Below are positions 1-13,790 of a stretch of 64,000 nt of DNA, piece by piece. The DNA lies in NCBI GenBank assembly GCA_023525715.1, contig CM042010.1:156602407-156666406 (forward strand). Direction: 5' to 3'. Origin of the DNA: Cichorium intybus. Its lineage: Eukaryota; Streptophyta; Magnoliopsida; Asterales; Asteraceae. Numbering within the stretch: position 1 is the first letter of the stretch; each line of letters starts with the position of its first letter. Under the pieces are notes generated by a model, which saw nothing but the letters and a program-made list of their open reading frames with translations, was not told where the DNA came from and ran no database searches. The position numbers and the translations under genes were made by a program.

Positions 1-974
1 AAGTTCTAGACCCTATTGGTCATTATTCTTTAGAATTATGGTATGTTCCTTGTGTTTATGATTATACCGAATAAAATGGGTTAAGGTAATTGTGTGAAAG
101 TGTTTCATTATATTTTATAGCTAGATTGTCTACATATAACGAATAGGTACTATTAGATGTGTTGTGAGTCGTGATGTTGGTTATATTAACGTGTTAAAAT
201 ACTATAAAGGCTTTAAAACTAGAGACATAATTGAATTCAAAAATCTTGCTATGATATTTTATTCAAGTATTGTGATGAAAACTTTATTATTGACATGTAA
301 TATGTATTGTGTTAGCCGATTTATAAATAAGTTTTTATTTGATATATACCCAAAAATTTCTAGTTCTGATGTGTGTATATATATATATTTATCATATTAT
401 ATTAAACATGTGTAATGCGTGAACATACATCTAGTTCTAATATAAGTTTGAGCATCCATAATGTATGATTTAATGGAAATGTTGGATGTGGGAGAATGTC
501 TAGTTTACATTCAATGAATTTAGTTCAACAATATTGAGATGCCATTTAACATTCAATAGATATGAAGTTCAACAGATATTGAGATGTCATTTGACATTCA
601 ATAGATATGAAATTCAATGGTCGTTGAATGATTCACTAGGAAAAAACAAACTTTTTTAGTTTTTTTTTTAAAAATTATTTTTATTAAACTTTGTTGACTT
701 TAATGTTTTGTAAAAATTAAATGATAAAATTGTAAAAAAAAATAAAATACTAATGTAACAATATATTAAACTTCATAAATTTTTGATATACTGTAAATGC
801 TAGTTTTAAGAACATCAACAATAGGAGATTTTTTAAATCTTTTTTAAACCCAAAACCTTTTAAAACTTGAAGAAGCTATTTGAGGAGATTTATTCAAACC
901 AGACTTTTCTCAGTGTGCCTCTTAATTATCAAGTTTTTGTCATGAGTTTTTTCAATGATTTTGTGGATCACTTA
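1..974. other. AT-rich intergenic sequence upstream of the myosin gene
   Basis: No gene seen. The first 110 bases are unique to this copy. From 111 onward the sequence is duplicated at about 15906-16690. Short degenerate repeats of the type ATTGAGATGYCATTTGACATTC occur at about 533-600 and again in copy 2. The small ORF at 164-415 is not open at the paralogous place, so I do not call it a gene. Confidence 0.6.
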
Positions 975-1149
975 GGGTGCGTTTAGTTGTGGAAATCTGC
1001 TCCATTTTCCGAAAAAAATTTAAAAAAAAATGACAATTCTGAAAACGCGTTTAGTTCGACAACTTTTCTAAAGTTTTCCAAAAAATGAAAATTCATCATT
1101 TTTCCAAAATTACAAAGATCTTGGAAAACCCAAAACTATTGTTTTTTGT

Positions 1150-1545
1150 AGGGGGTGGGGTAGGGTAGGTGGGGTGGGGTGGGGGTAGGTAGGGTAAGGG
1201 TAGGGTAGGTGAGGTGGTGGGGTAGGATGGGTGGGGTGGGTAGGGTGGGTGAGGGTGGTGGGATAGGGTGGGGGTAGGGGTAGGGATGGGTGGGTGGGCG
1301 TAAGGGTGGTTGGGGGTAGGGTAGGTGGTGGGTGGGGTAGGGTGGGGTGGGGTAGGTGGGGTGGGTAGGGTAGGGTGGGTTTGGTAGGATAAGGGTAGGG
1401 CGGGGTAGGGTGTGGTATGTGGGTAGGGTATGAGTGAGTGGGTAGGCGGTGGGTGCGATAGGGTGGGGTGGGTAGGGTAAGGGTGGGGTGGGGTATGTGG
1501 GTAGGTAGGCGGTGGGTATGATAGGGTGGGGTGGGGTGGGTTGAT
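1150..1545 (+). repeat. G-rich minisatellite (GGGTAGG/GGGTGG type)
   Basis: About 400 bp are almost purely G, T and A on the plus strand, with dozens of GGG and GGGG runs spaced 1-5 bases apart in variants of GGGTAGG, GGGTGGG and GGTGGGGT. It lies inside the 975-1944 element. The long proline/threonine/tyrosine-rich minus-strand ORFs here are artefacts of the repeat. The run pattern would permit G-quadruplexes (inference). Confidence 0.85.
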
Positions 1546-1598
1546 GGTATATATGTGTGTTATTGGAAATAACAAAAATTGGAAAATGAAAATTGATA

Positions 1599-1792
<194 letters not shown>

Positions 1793-1944
1793 ATCTTTTT
1801 TTTTCAAAATAGAAAATGAAAACTGGTTTTATCTAAATGTGTTTTCTAAATTTTCATTTGAAAACTGAAAATGAAAACTTATTTCATTTTTCTGAAAATG
1901 AAAAATAAAAAAATGGAAACAATTTTCCGCAACTAAACACACCA

Positions 1945-2918
1945 TTAGATTTTCAACGAATTGGAAATACACAACTTTTATAAACAATAATGATTATTGT
2001 GTCCCATAAGACTTATGAAAAATAGAAAATGGACCGTGATGGGGCTGAGGTGGCTTCACGGTTTGGCTCGTGATGGGCATTACGAGTTGTCTAAATAAAC
2101 AAATTGAAAAGGTTATCTTATTGAAGAGATTAAATGCCCTTTTTTCTTATAAAATTTTTCATGAAAAAACCCTCATATTGTAGATGCTTTAATTTTAATT
2201 TTTAGCTTTTTAAAGCATCCGCTATAAATGTTTTTGAAAAAAAAACTCTTAAAAATTGAAAAACCCTATTAGAAGAGTTTTTTTAGTCAAAGCTTATTTA
2301 ATGAGCTTGTTAATTTAAAGTTATTCCTATAAAACTTTTAGATGATCGTGAGTCCTATATGTTTTCAGCCAATATGTATAAACAACTCATTTAAAAAAAA
2401 TTATTGTGAAAAGATAATAATTTCCGAATAAAAATTTCACCCTTTATTTTAATTTGTACGTAAAAAACAAATTAACTCATTTCCCTATATTTTTAAAAGA
2501 AATTAACAAAGAATAATTAGACCTGTCCCAGCTTTGTAGGATCAGAATTCAGAGTGTTTATGGTTAAAGCAAAACTCGTCTCTCCCCCGCCAAAATACCA
2601 TGAAGAGAGCCACAACCACAAGAAACTCCCAGAAATCAGCGAATTTCTACATGAATTCAAACGCCTCCGATTCTCTAGGGTTTTCTAACACCAATGTTTC
2701 ACAAATCACACCAATCCAATACTCTCTCGAAGTTTCAATTTCTCACTCTTCATTATTGCCGTGCCGTATCTACTTCGCCGGAGACGGTAGCCTCATTTCC
2801 ACACTTCGAGTCAGTTTTCGTTTGTCACTATATGATCGCGGTCGATTTTGATTTAAGATGTGAATGGCACGAGAGATGAAGGGAGTCGAAGTAATCAAAC
2901 TTTGATTTCAGTGTTAAG
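1945..2918 (+). promoter_or_regulatory. Myosin XI upstream region and probable 5' leader
   Basis: Non-coding sequence before the myosin start. About 2520-2918 is strongly conserved with copy 2 (about 21740-23895, once the insertions there are removed). It is CT-rich and contains an 83-codon ORF (2600-2851) that begins at the first ATG after a CCCCCGCC stretch and is also open in the dead copy. The two versions of this ORF differ mainly by amino-acid changes, so it is probably an upstream ORF or chance rather than a conserved protein. No convincing TATA box could be placed. Confidence 0.45.
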
Positions 2919-5418
2919 ATGGTATGTTTGCTTCCCATTCGATATCAATATAATGCGTGATTTTATGTTTATCAATGGCAGTAGTTGAACTTATTATATT
3001 AGGTTATTAAGGATTTCTTATGTTATGCTATAGATGAATGAATCATTGCTCTGAAAAATTTGATCCGAGATCGAGATCTGGCATGTTTACGGATCGTACG
3101 AGTTAGGATATGGAGGAATTTCAATCCAGTTTTGGTTTTGATATTTTCCACTCGTTTAGACTAAATCACGGTTGAATAGTTATGACATCAATTTGCTTAG
3201 CTGAATGTAACGCTCTAGATGTAGGAATATTCTCCTTGTAAATTGCTGTATTCACAATTTCACATGCTTATGGTGGCTGGTAAACTTGCTGCAACATGCA
3301 GGCCCACACAAAACATAAATGGCTATCACGTACAGCTTGATGCATGTTCTACTGTTGAGTACATTACACATTTTTAGTAGTGTGTTCTTTGCGACTAAAA
3401 TAGAATGAATAATTTAATTTACTAATATGAGGGAAAAGAAAGAAAATAACTTTATACGGAACTTAAGACTCAACATGACTTGTGTAGTTCATAGAAGGCC
3501 ATGCCCAAGTAGCTGAAAGTAAAGCTTTAGAGACTATCTTATTGGAGCGTTAAGTAACAAACATAAGTTATGTCTATTTGTAGATATGCGATTCTCTTTA
3601 TGGTAACAGTGATTAAGATACATGATAGCTTGCAATAAAGTTGCAATTTGAACCCCTAAATATCTGGCATCTGATGGGTGAAATTATAATGCAGGCTGAA
3701 CCTGTTAATATCATCCTAGGCACTCATGTATGGGTAGAAGACCCAAACATATGCTGGATTGATGGACAAGTTACAAAGATCAATGGACAGGAAGTTGAGG
3801 TTGAAACAACTGAGGGGAAGAAAGTAAGTTGATCTTATACTCTTTGGGTTTAACCTTTTGATCTCACTGTTATATGGAGAAAAATAAAAGTCAAAAGTGA
3901 AGAACTTTTAGCTCCATAGTTTCTTCATTTTGGATACTTTCTCTTTAATTATTGGCAGGTTACTGCAAAATTATCAAAAATATATCCCAAAGATGTCGAT
4001 GCTCCAGCTGGCGGAGTTGATGACATGACTAAGCTTTCTTATTTGCACGAACCGGGAGTTTTGCAGAATTTATCCACCAGGTTTCAACTAAATGAAATCT
4101 ATGTAAGGAGATCTCCATGTCTAATTCATTTATGTATTTATTATTGTTGACTATCTCAAAAGAAACGATGAACTTTTATGACAGACTTATACCGGAAATA
4201 TCCTCATTGCCATTAACCCATTTCAAAGATTGACTCACTTGTATGAGACTCATATGATGGAACAATACAAAGGAGCACCACTTGGGGAACTAAGTCCTCA
4301 TGTTTTTGCAATTGCAGATGTTGCTTTCAGGTAATTATTCCTTTGCTTTTTGCAATTTGAAAACTTAACTTATTAATGATTATGTAAACATTTGAGATGA
4401 ATTAGGGCAATGGTTAATGAAGGAAAAAGCAACTCGATCTTGGTTAGTGGTGAAAGTGGGGCTGGTAAGACTGAGACTACTAAAATGCTTATGCGCTATC
4501 TTGCCTATTTGGGTGGTCGTAAAGGCACTGAAGGACGGACAGTTGAACAACAAGTTCTAGAAGTAAGATGGCAAAATCTCTTATATTTCTCAATTTTCCA
4601 CTCAAAATACTAATGTTTTATAGAGTAACTAATTAGAAATGTTGTAAATGCAGTCAAATCCAGTTTTAGAAGCATTTGGAAATGCAAAAACTGTTAGGAA
4701 TAATAATTCAAGGTGCAGTACTTCTAAAGAGAACATGCTTTTATTGCATTCAGTGTGAATTCTGATGTTTTTATTTATCTTGCTGCAGTCGTTTTGGAAA
4801 ATTTGTTGAGATTCAGTTTGATAAACATGGAAGAATATCAGGGGCAGCCATCCGAACATACCTTCTAGAGAGATCACGTGTTTGCCAGATTTCAGATCCT
4901 GAACGCAACTATCATTGTTTCTATCTTCTATGTGCAGCACCCCCGGAGGTAGAATCACACTCAATGCATATTTTGTAACTAAGATCGTATCTTTCTATAA
5001 AGTAATAGCTCGTTTGAAATATTTTCAGGAAGTTGAGAAATATAAATTGGGAGACCCTAAAACGTTTCATTATCTCAATCAATCAAATTGCTTCCAACTT
5101 GTTGGTATAAGTGATGCTCATGATTATCTTGCCACTAGAAGAGCTATGGATGTTGTTGGAATAAGTGACAAGGACCAGGTCACATGATCATCTATTATGT
5201 TATATTTGTAATTTATTACAGCTTTAATGAAACTGCAATAACAATGTAACATATTCTCCTATTTTCCAGGATGCAATTTTTAGACTTGTGGCTGGAATTC
5301 TCCATCTTGGTAATGTTCAATTTATCAAAGGAAAAGAGATGGATTCATCACTCTTGAAAGATGACAAATCCAAATTTCATCTGAAGATGACTGCAGAGCT
5401 ACTCATGTGCGTGTATAA

Positions 5419-5487
<69 letters not shown>

Positions 5488-8400
5488 TAGTTTTATGAGT
5501 ATATGCATGCGTGTCTCTATATATGTATGTCTTGGGAATCTTTGAGACAATATTCGAATAAGTGGTATCAAAGGTTTGGGGGAGGTCTTGTGTTTTAGAG
5601 GTTTGTAGTATGCTATATGGTTGCTGTTGTATATGATCTTCCACATCATAAAAGAATTTTCTTTTTGTTGTTTTGTGTCTCGGTTATAGAGGTTCATAAC
5701 AGCTGTGTCTGATCTTCCACATCAGAAACGAATTTTTTGCTGGTTGTTTTGTAAGCAATATATGTGTGTGTATAGATTCATCCTACTTTTTATATGATTT
5801 GCAGGTGTGATCGTGCTGCACTTGAAGACGCGTTATTAAAACGTGTAATGGTTACCCCTGAAGAAGTAATTAAAAGAAGTCTTAATCCTGAGGCTGCAAC
5901 CATTAGCAGGGATGGTTTGGCCAAGACATTATATTCCCGTTTATTTGATTGGTATGTTGATCCGTGGGCATTTATTAAAATTACTTGAATTAAGACGCTG
6001 ATTTTAATGGTGTTCAAATCTGCAGGTTAGTAGATAAAATTAATATGTCTATTGGGCAAGATCCAAATTCAAAATCTCTGATCGGTGTTCTTGACATTTA
6101 TGGTTTTGAGAGCTTCAAGCAAAATAGGTAAAATCCGATCTGATGAAATAATCATTAAGTTTTAGTGCTTCTTCATGACTTGATTGTGATGATCACCAAG
6201 AGTTTTCCTTGTGCAGTTTTGAACAATTTTGTATTAATTTCACTAATGAGAAGCTGCAACAACATTTTAACCAGCATGTGTTTAAGATGGAGCAAGAGGA
6301 ATACACCAAAGAGAAAATTGACTGGAGCTACATAGAATTTGTAGATAATAAAGATGTCCTAGAACTTATTGAAAAGGTTTGTATAACTTAAAGTCCAAAT
6401 GATAAAGTTTGAAAACCATGCTTAAATGGTTGTACTACTTTTGCAGAAACCTGGTGGAATTATTGCTTTGCTTGATGAAGCATGGTATGAAGAAAATGTT
6501 TGATGATATCTTTAACTACCATTTGCTGACTCAGCTTTTTGTTATCTCATGATGACTTATTGTGTTTTACAGTATGTTTCCCAAGTCAACTCATGAAACA
6601 TTTGCACAGAAGCTTTATCAGACATTTAATAAGCACCCACGATTTATCAAACCCAAATTGGCTCGCAGTGATTTTACCATTTCTCATTATGCAGGAGAGG
6701 TATTTGAATTCTTTTTTCTAATATCTACCATGCAAGAAGAGCTGCTAATGTTTATCCAGAACTGAAGTATTTGATTTGTCTTTATATTCAGGTTAATTAT
6801 GTATCCGAACTATTTCTAGACAAAAACAAAGATTATGTTGTTCCTGAACATCAAGATTTATTGTTGGCTTCCAAATGCTCTTTCATAGCAGGACTTTTCC
6901 CTCCACTCCCCGAGGAATCAAACAAATCTTCAAGCAAATCTGCTAAGTTCTCATCAATAGGTTCTCGCTTTAAGGTAAATTTTCTCTTAAAACATTCATA
7001 GAATAGGCTTAGTATACAAAGAGAAATTAGCCCAAACAGAGACGACAATTACCCAAAATCCCATAATAGGGGTTTTGCAATTCATGTAATGTGTTTTGAA
7101 GTTGTACAATATGTATGTAAAAAACATTAAAAGGATAGGAACTTACTTCGTTTTGTCAACCGTTTCAAATAAATCATTGTATCCACTAGTGAATGGCCAT
7201 TTTTTCAGCATCATTGTATTCATCAGTGAATGACCAATTCTTTTAGAATCATCGTATTCATATGTGAATAACTAATGCATGTTATCAATTGAATCATTTA
7301 GAAGTGAATATTTAATGAAAATTGTTGGTCATTTATTAGTAAAAACAATGGTGCTAAATTATAAAAACCATACAGGTAATTTTCTTCCCTCCAAAAAGAA
7401 TAAAAGAAAATATAAATGTTGTCATTGACTTAGGTTATTTGCACTGTGAGAAAACAATTAATGTTTCTCTTAATTAATGCAGCTACAACTTCAATCTTTA
7501 ATGGAGACTCTGAATTCCACAGAACCCCACTATATTAGATGCGTGAAGCCAAATAATCTTCTTAAACCTTGTATCTTCGAGAATGCCAACATCATGCAAC
7601 AATTACGTTGTGGGGTGAGTGTATCATAAATATCAATATACTAACTTAATTTAGTAAAACTTAATCTCATATAATATGGCTTTCTACTCATTATGAAGGG
7701 GGTTCTAGAGGCGATTCGTATAAGCATGGCTGGATACCCAACTCGCAAGAGTTTTTTTGATTTCCTCAACCGGTTCAGTCTTCTCGCTCCAGAAGTTTTG
7801 GTAGGGAAGTAAGTAAAGTTCATCTTGACATCTAATTATAAAAAAATCTGGAAAATATCGGTTCTTACAATTTGAATGTGTTGCTTATATTAACAGTCTT
7901 GATGCAAAGGATGCATGTAAAAAGATTCTTGACAAGATGGGGCTTCAAGGGTCTCAGGTAATATAAGATGTTACTTAGATGACCAGTCTTAATTTACATA
8001 TTCTCCATGCACTAAAAATGGTGTATAAATGGTTTGCCAGATAGGCAAAACAAAAGTTTTCCTTAGGGCTGGTCAGATGGCTGAACTAGATGGAAGGAGA
8101 GCACAAATACTTAACAATGCAGCCAAAAAAATTCAAAGAAAAATAAGAACTCATATCGCTAGGAACCGTTTTCTTGCTTTGAGAAAAGCTTCTATTTCAT
8201 TGCAATCTCTCTGCAGAGGTTTGTCTTTCTACATAACTCACCCTTCTTGTGCATGTATAAATGATTTCACTCACCCTCTCTTTTGTTTGTACTAGGAAAG
8301 CTTGCTGCTAAATTATTTGACCACATGAAAAGGCAGGCTGCTTCACTTAAAATACAGAAGAACTATAGGCGTCACTTATTTTGGATGGCGTACAGCAGAC

Positions 8401-11400
8401 TCATGCACTCAGGCGTAGTCCTCCAGACAGGTTTGCGGGCCATGGCTGCTCGTAATGCATTTAGATACAAAAAGACAACTAAGGCAGCACTCCTTGTACA
8501 AGTCAGTACCTGGATATTTACATGTTGTATATAAATCCCTTATTTTTTTTTTCTTTTTACTCTAACGTGCCAATGCTTGCAGGCCAACTGGCATCGTCAT
8601 AGAGACTTTAAATATTATAAGAGACTGATGAGGTCAGCAGTTATCACACAAACAAGATGGAGGGGAAGAGTTGCTAGGAAAGAGCTTCGGAAGCTAAAGA
8701 TGGTCGGCTTTTATTTATATAGTTACACTTACCATGAATTGATCTACATGTTATTAGTGTTGGACAAAATGGTCAAAGATACGCAACAACCCGTCCAATG
8801 ACAAAAATACAGAAATCTTGAACATAAGAATATACGTGGAAAACTCAATAACCATGGGTCTCTAGAGATAAAAATTCACTATATGACAAATTATTACAAT
8901 CACATAAACAAATCTCTCAAGCCGATTTAATCCCTCCGATTACACCCACACTCGTTAAAGAAATAACTCACAATTTTCTACATTCTAAATAAGAGGAGTG
9001 AAGAAAAGAATCAAATACTTGAAAGTGTATTTGATTAGGCACTTTGATACCAAAGTCTTGGACTCCTTTAATATGCATGTGCCCCACTCCACCATTTACT
9101 ATCTGCCAATGTGGGACAAAATTCTTATTTTATGTTAGGCTGCTAATCTCAACAATTAGTTGCTCATTTTCGACATACACAGGCTGCAAGAGAAACGGGT
9201 GCACTCCAAGAAGCAAAGGATAAGCTTCAAGCACAAGTGGATGACCTCACTTGGCGTTTACAGTTAGAAAAACGTATGAAGGTAATGCACATGTTATTAT
9301 TTCTTTTCTTTTTCTGCAAACTAAAATTAAGATATTTGTGGTTTGAATATTGTGATGAAATGATAACACTAAATCATGCAGACTGACTTGGAAGAAGCAA
9401 AAGGACAGGAAATTTTGAAATTGCAAAACTCGTTGCAAGCTGTGCAGGCTAAATTTGATGAAACAAATGCATTGCTTGTAAAAGAACGTGAATCTGCACA
9501 GAAAGCAATTGAAGAAGCATCAACTATTGTTCGAGAAACCGTCCCAATCCATGTAGAAGATACCGAAAAGATTGATAAATTAAGTGCAGAAGTCGAAGAA
9601 TTGAAGGTAATGTTGGTTTCTTACAAATTCTCTCTCACATCTGAATCTAGTAATAAGAGTCAGCTTACATAATTGTTGGGTTGCAGAAATTGTTAGAATC
9701 AGAGAGAAACCGAGCTAATGAATCTGAAAAGAAGTGCACCGAAGCCGTTGAAACTAGTGAAATTAAACAGCAGAAGTTGGAAGAAACTATAAACAGAGCG
9801 AATCAACTTCAGGAATCTATGAATAGGTTTGTTACACCTAATTCATCATAAGAAGAACCTTGGACAAACTTAATTTACTTCTTTATCGTTGTGATTGCTA
9901 GGCTTGAAGAGAAGCTTACCAACATAGAGTCAGAAAACAAGGTGCTTCGTCAACAAGCCTTAACAATGGCACAAAATACCAAGCTACAGGCAGCACGGTC
10001 TAAGTCAATTAGGGTACTCATAAACATTCTCCATTTTTTATCTTAAACATTAAATCCAATACTTACATCTCTCTGATTCTCTTTTTCCCCTTGAACAATG
10101 ACAGAGGACCGAAAGTACAAAAAGTACTACTCCCATGGAAAAGGTTTCTCAAAAATTAAATTACAGTTTTACTTATAATTTCAACTTTGAATTAATCTTT
10201 TAACTCACTTTTTTCTCTCTCTTTTAAAATGTTATAGGATCTTCATAGCCCTTCAATGCAATTGAGGGATGCTGATGTGGAGGAAAGACCGCAAAAGTCA
10301 CTTAATGAGAAACAACAGGAATATCAGGATTTGCTCATTCGATGTATTGCACAACACCTTGGCTTCTCAAAAGGCCGTCCAGTTGCTGCTTGCATCATAT
10401 ACAAATGTTTGAGACAGTGGCGGTCTTTTGAAGTAGAAAAAACCAGCATTTTTGATCGTATAATTCAAACCATAGGCCAAGCAATCGAGGTACATCTTTT
10501 AAAAAACTATATCCATTTGGTACACCTACATCTCACTATTATCTTATAGAGTAAATTACATTTTGGTCCTTGACTGTAGCTGATTTTTTCAATTTTGGTC
10601 CCAAAATGTTCTCTTGCAATTTTGGTTCGTATGTATTTAATGTTTTTGTAACATCCAAGTAAAATGCCTATATTTTAATTTTTGGGACCAAATTTGCAAA
10701 AAGCAACTATATTAAGAGACCAAAAATACTCATTTTACTTGGAACAGTGACCAAAAACATTACAAGAACCTCAAATAAGGACCAAATTTGCAAGGCTAAA
10801 GTTGAAAAAACCAGCTATATAGCTCAATTTACTTGGAACAAGGACCGAAAACATGACAAGAACCTCAAATGGGACCAAAATTGCAAAGATAAGCTACATT
10901 TAGGTACCAAAAATGTAATTTACTGTATAACTATTGTTAACTTACGTTGCCTTTTGAATGAAGACACAAGATAACAACGATGTCCTGGCCTATTGGTTAT
11001 CTAATGCATCAACACTGCTCCTGTTGTTACAACGCACATTGAAAGCTAGTGGCGCTGCTGGGGCCCCACAGCACCGGCGCACAACATCAGCCACCCTTTT
11101 TGGAAGGATGACTCAGGTAAAATAAATAAAGAGAAAACAAAAATCATATCAATTTGGTATTTATTTAAATTTTCATTTGTAGAGCTTTCGCGGAACACCA
11201 CAAGGTGTAAACATATCTTTAATAGACGGGGAGACAGATGGTGCATCTGACACGTTACAGCAAGTGGAAGCCAAATACCCTGCCTTGCTTTTCAAGCAAC
11301 AGTTAACAGCATATGTTGAGAAAATATATGGCATGATACGTGACAACTTGAAGAAAGAGATTTCTCCCTTGCTTGGAATGTGCATTCAGGTACTTTCTTA

Positions 11401-13790
11401 ATGCGATTATAAATTTTTTTTTTTTTTGTCTTAAATTCTTTTAAGAGTTTTTAATGAGTTATTTGGGAATGGTGTAGGCACCGAGAATATCCAGGGCAAA
11501 CTTGCTAAAGGGGACAGCTGTTGCGCTTGCAAGCGCTGCTTCTCAAGACATTCTTATTGCTCATTGGCAAGGGATTGTTAACAACATCGGATGCTTCCTT
11601 AACATGTTGAAGTCTAACAATGTCAGTCCACTATTTCTCACATGTCAGAAATAGCATTGATTTGTTTCTTATAGCATCTTACTTTCATTTCTTCCTGTTA
11701 TAGCATTGTACTTCGAAAATTTTACCCAAGTATAGCAATGTCATCCAAATAAAAAGCAATTTTTGATGCTATAACTGGGTAAAATTTTCAAAGTAAAATG
11801 TCGTAATAAGGAAAAAAAATTGAAAGTACACTGCTATAACTGGTTAGAATTTTCTACGTACATTGTCTTAATAAGAACTAAAAATGGAAGTACAATGTTG
11901 TGATAGTATTAAATGAAAGCAAGATGCTATAATACATATATAAATGAAAGTAAGTTGCTATTTCTTGCATTTTGGCGAAACTGAAAAATGCTACAATTGG
12001 TAGGGTTATTCAAATTAAAATGTCTTATTTGAAAAAGAATTTGAAAGCACAATGCTGTAACAGGATTAAATGAAAGCAGGATATGTTAAAATACACAAAT
12101 AAGATAAAGTAGGTTGCTATTTCTTGCCTTTAGCCGAATTTGAAAAACACTGCTATAGTTTAGTAGAACTTCCAAAGTGAAATGTCTTAATAAGAAAAAA
12201 GTTGGAAGTACGATGCTGTAATAGAAATAAGGGTCGTATTACAAAATAAACATTATATTTTGGGAAGTTTAACGATTTAACCACTAATACTTTAATTTTT
12301 TCCAATCAAACCATAAATGTTTCAGACATGTCTTCAAACTAACCACTTTGACCTGTTAAATCAAGGTTTCACCGATAATTTTGTTTATCAATTCAAAATG
12401 GTTAATTTGGAAAAATCTTGGAACAGTTTATGGCTTGATTGGAAAAAAATAAAGTATAAGTGGTTAAACCGCAAATACCCAAAATATAATGCTTTTTCTG
12501 TAATTTGCTGTAGAAAGAAATGAAAGCAGGATGCTAAAATACACAAATAAATGAAAGTAGGTTGCTATTTCTTGCACTTAGCCCTTATTATTATTCCATG
12601 AACCTGTGCCACTGTCTCAGCAAATATTCATTGTATGATTTCAGAAACTTTATTCAAGAGTCAAGAACTCGCATAAAAATAAACCTGTTTTGTCTCATAA
12701 ATTGATCTATGATATCATGGTTAATTTCAATGTGAAAAACTTTACTCATATCCAAATATTCCTTGTAGGTCCCACCGTTTTTGGTTCGCAAAATCTTCAC
12801 ACAGATTTTTTCTTTCATCAATGTACAACTATTCAACAGGTTGTGACACAATAATCTTTGACTACATGTCTACTTACTTACATTAGACAATTGTATCCAT
12901 TTAATCGTTTTATTTCTTTTTAATTTATGCTTGCAGTCTTCTATTGAGACGAGAATGCTGCTCTTTCAGTAATGGAGAATATGTGAAAGCAGGGTTATCT
13001 GAATTGGAACTTTGGTGCTACAAAGCAACCGAAGAAGTAAACTTTTTATTATTATTTTATTTCTTTTTCACGTTGTTGCTACTTAATAATCTGACTTTCA
13101 AAAAAAATCAAATTCCAGTACGCAGGATCAGCTTGGGATGAGCTTAAGCACATAAGACAAGCTATCGGGTTCCTGGTATTGTATTTTATATTATAAACTT
13201 GTTATACAGTTATCTACTTGTTTATCGATTAGTCAACTTTCGGTTTTTCATTTCTTGAATTTAGGTTATACATCAAAAGCCAAAAAAGACACTGGATGAA
13301 ATAAGTCATGATCTGTGCCCTGTTCTTAGCATACAACAGCTATACAGAATCAGTACTATGTATTGGGATGACAAATACGGCACTCATAGCCTTTCTCCAG
13401 ATGTATGTATTACTTAATACAAACTTAGCATAATTAATTAATATCAAATATTAATTTTTATCCGTATCGTTATTAATATTTGTTTGACAGGTAATTTCCA
13501 AAATGAGAGTGCTGATGACTGAAGATTCAAATAACGCCGTCAGCAGCTCGTTCTTGCTGGATGATGACTCGAGGTTTTGAACATATTAAAATAATTTTCA
13601 TATTATTTTTGGGAAATTTCTCTATTTATTTTACTATATGAGGTTTTATATCCTGTGATGCAGCATACCATTCTCAGTTGACGACCTCTCGAAATCAATG
13701 GATCAGATTAACATAGCAGATGTGGAGCCCCCACCACTAATTCGTGATAATTCTGGTTTCAGTTTCTTATTGCCGCGAGCTGAGTCATGA
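2919..13790 (+). CDS. Class XI myosin heavy chain, 36 exons, intact
   Basis: Actin-based motor that moves organelles and drives cytoplasmic streaming (family knowledge). All introns read GT-AG and the joined frame is 1531 codons. Exons: 2919-2921 (ATG only), 3695-3823, 3959-4102, 4185-4330, 4406-4562, 4654-4712, 4789-4948, 5029-5178, 5270-5406, 5805-5951, 6026-6127, 6217-6376, 6447-6484, 6573-6699, 6792-6974, 7483-7614, 7699-7808, 7897-7957, 8041-8218, 8296-8501, 8583-8702, 9183-9281, 9382-9606, 9687-9826, 9902-10013, 10105-10143, 10238-10489, 10964-11116, 11183-11389, 11478-11621, 12769-12839, 12937-13036, 13119-13175, 13265-13402, 13491-13573, 13664-13790. Domains: SH3-like N-terminus (VNIILGTHVWVEDP); P-loop GESGAGKT about 156-163; switch I NNNSSRFGK about 209-217; switch II DIYGFES about 434-440; actin-binding region with YIRCVKPN; six IQ motifs about 735-880; coiled coil about 884-1060; DIL globular tail about 1175-1480. 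Length is normal for plant XI myosins. The subclass (XI-A/B/H etc.) cannot be assigned by eye. Confidence 0.96.
5423..5485. repeat. (TA)n microsatellite in myosin intron 9
   Basis: About 31 TA units just after the donor site of exon 9 (exon end 5406). Copy 2 has lost this region with the motor exons, so its age relative to the duplication is unknown. Confidence 0.9.
8758..9154. mobile_element. Solo LTR in myosin intron 21
   Basis: The element starts TGTTGGAC and ends CTCAACA (TG...CA). It is flanked by the 5-bp direct repeat ATTAG (8753-8757 and 9155-9159), as expected for an LTR insertion. No internal coding sequence. The same insertion, diverged, lies in copy 2 at about 24751-25140, so it predates the duplication. 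Confidence 0.75.
10547..10926. mobile_element. Foldback MITE in myosin intron 27
   Basis: The ends GTAAATTACATTTTGGT and (reverse complement) GTAAATTACATTTTTGGT are inverted, and the interior repeats TTTTGGTCC / GGACCAAAA in both orientations. TATA lies on both outer sides and may be the target duplication. A shorter copy sits at the same place in copy 2 (about 27020-27311), so the insertion is older than the duplication. Confidence 0.65.
11646..12580. mobile_element. Nested foldback elements in myosin intron 30
   Basis: The outer arms are inverted: left AGAAATAGCA...ACTTTCATTTC, right GAAATGAAAG...TGCTATTTCTTGC. Additional diverged copies of the unit AATGAAAGYARGWTGCTAT occur inside at about 11905, 12070 and 12525. 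A second palindrome sits within, at about 12237-12505. Its arms contain CATTATATTTTGGG and CCCAAAATATAATG, plus inverted copies of a CCAATCAAACCATAAA-like block. The whole arrangement is repeated in copy 2 at about 28026-28970. It makes intron 30 the longest intron (1147 bp). Confidence 0.7.

Noticed and set aside
1150..1545. Interstitial telomeric repeat
   Set aside because: The units are irregular GGGTAGG/GGGTGGG, not plant TTTAGGG.
9376..9672. Independent 98-aa protein (and its twin at 25360-25656)
   Set aside because: This is coiled-coil exon 23 of the myosin read on into the next intron.
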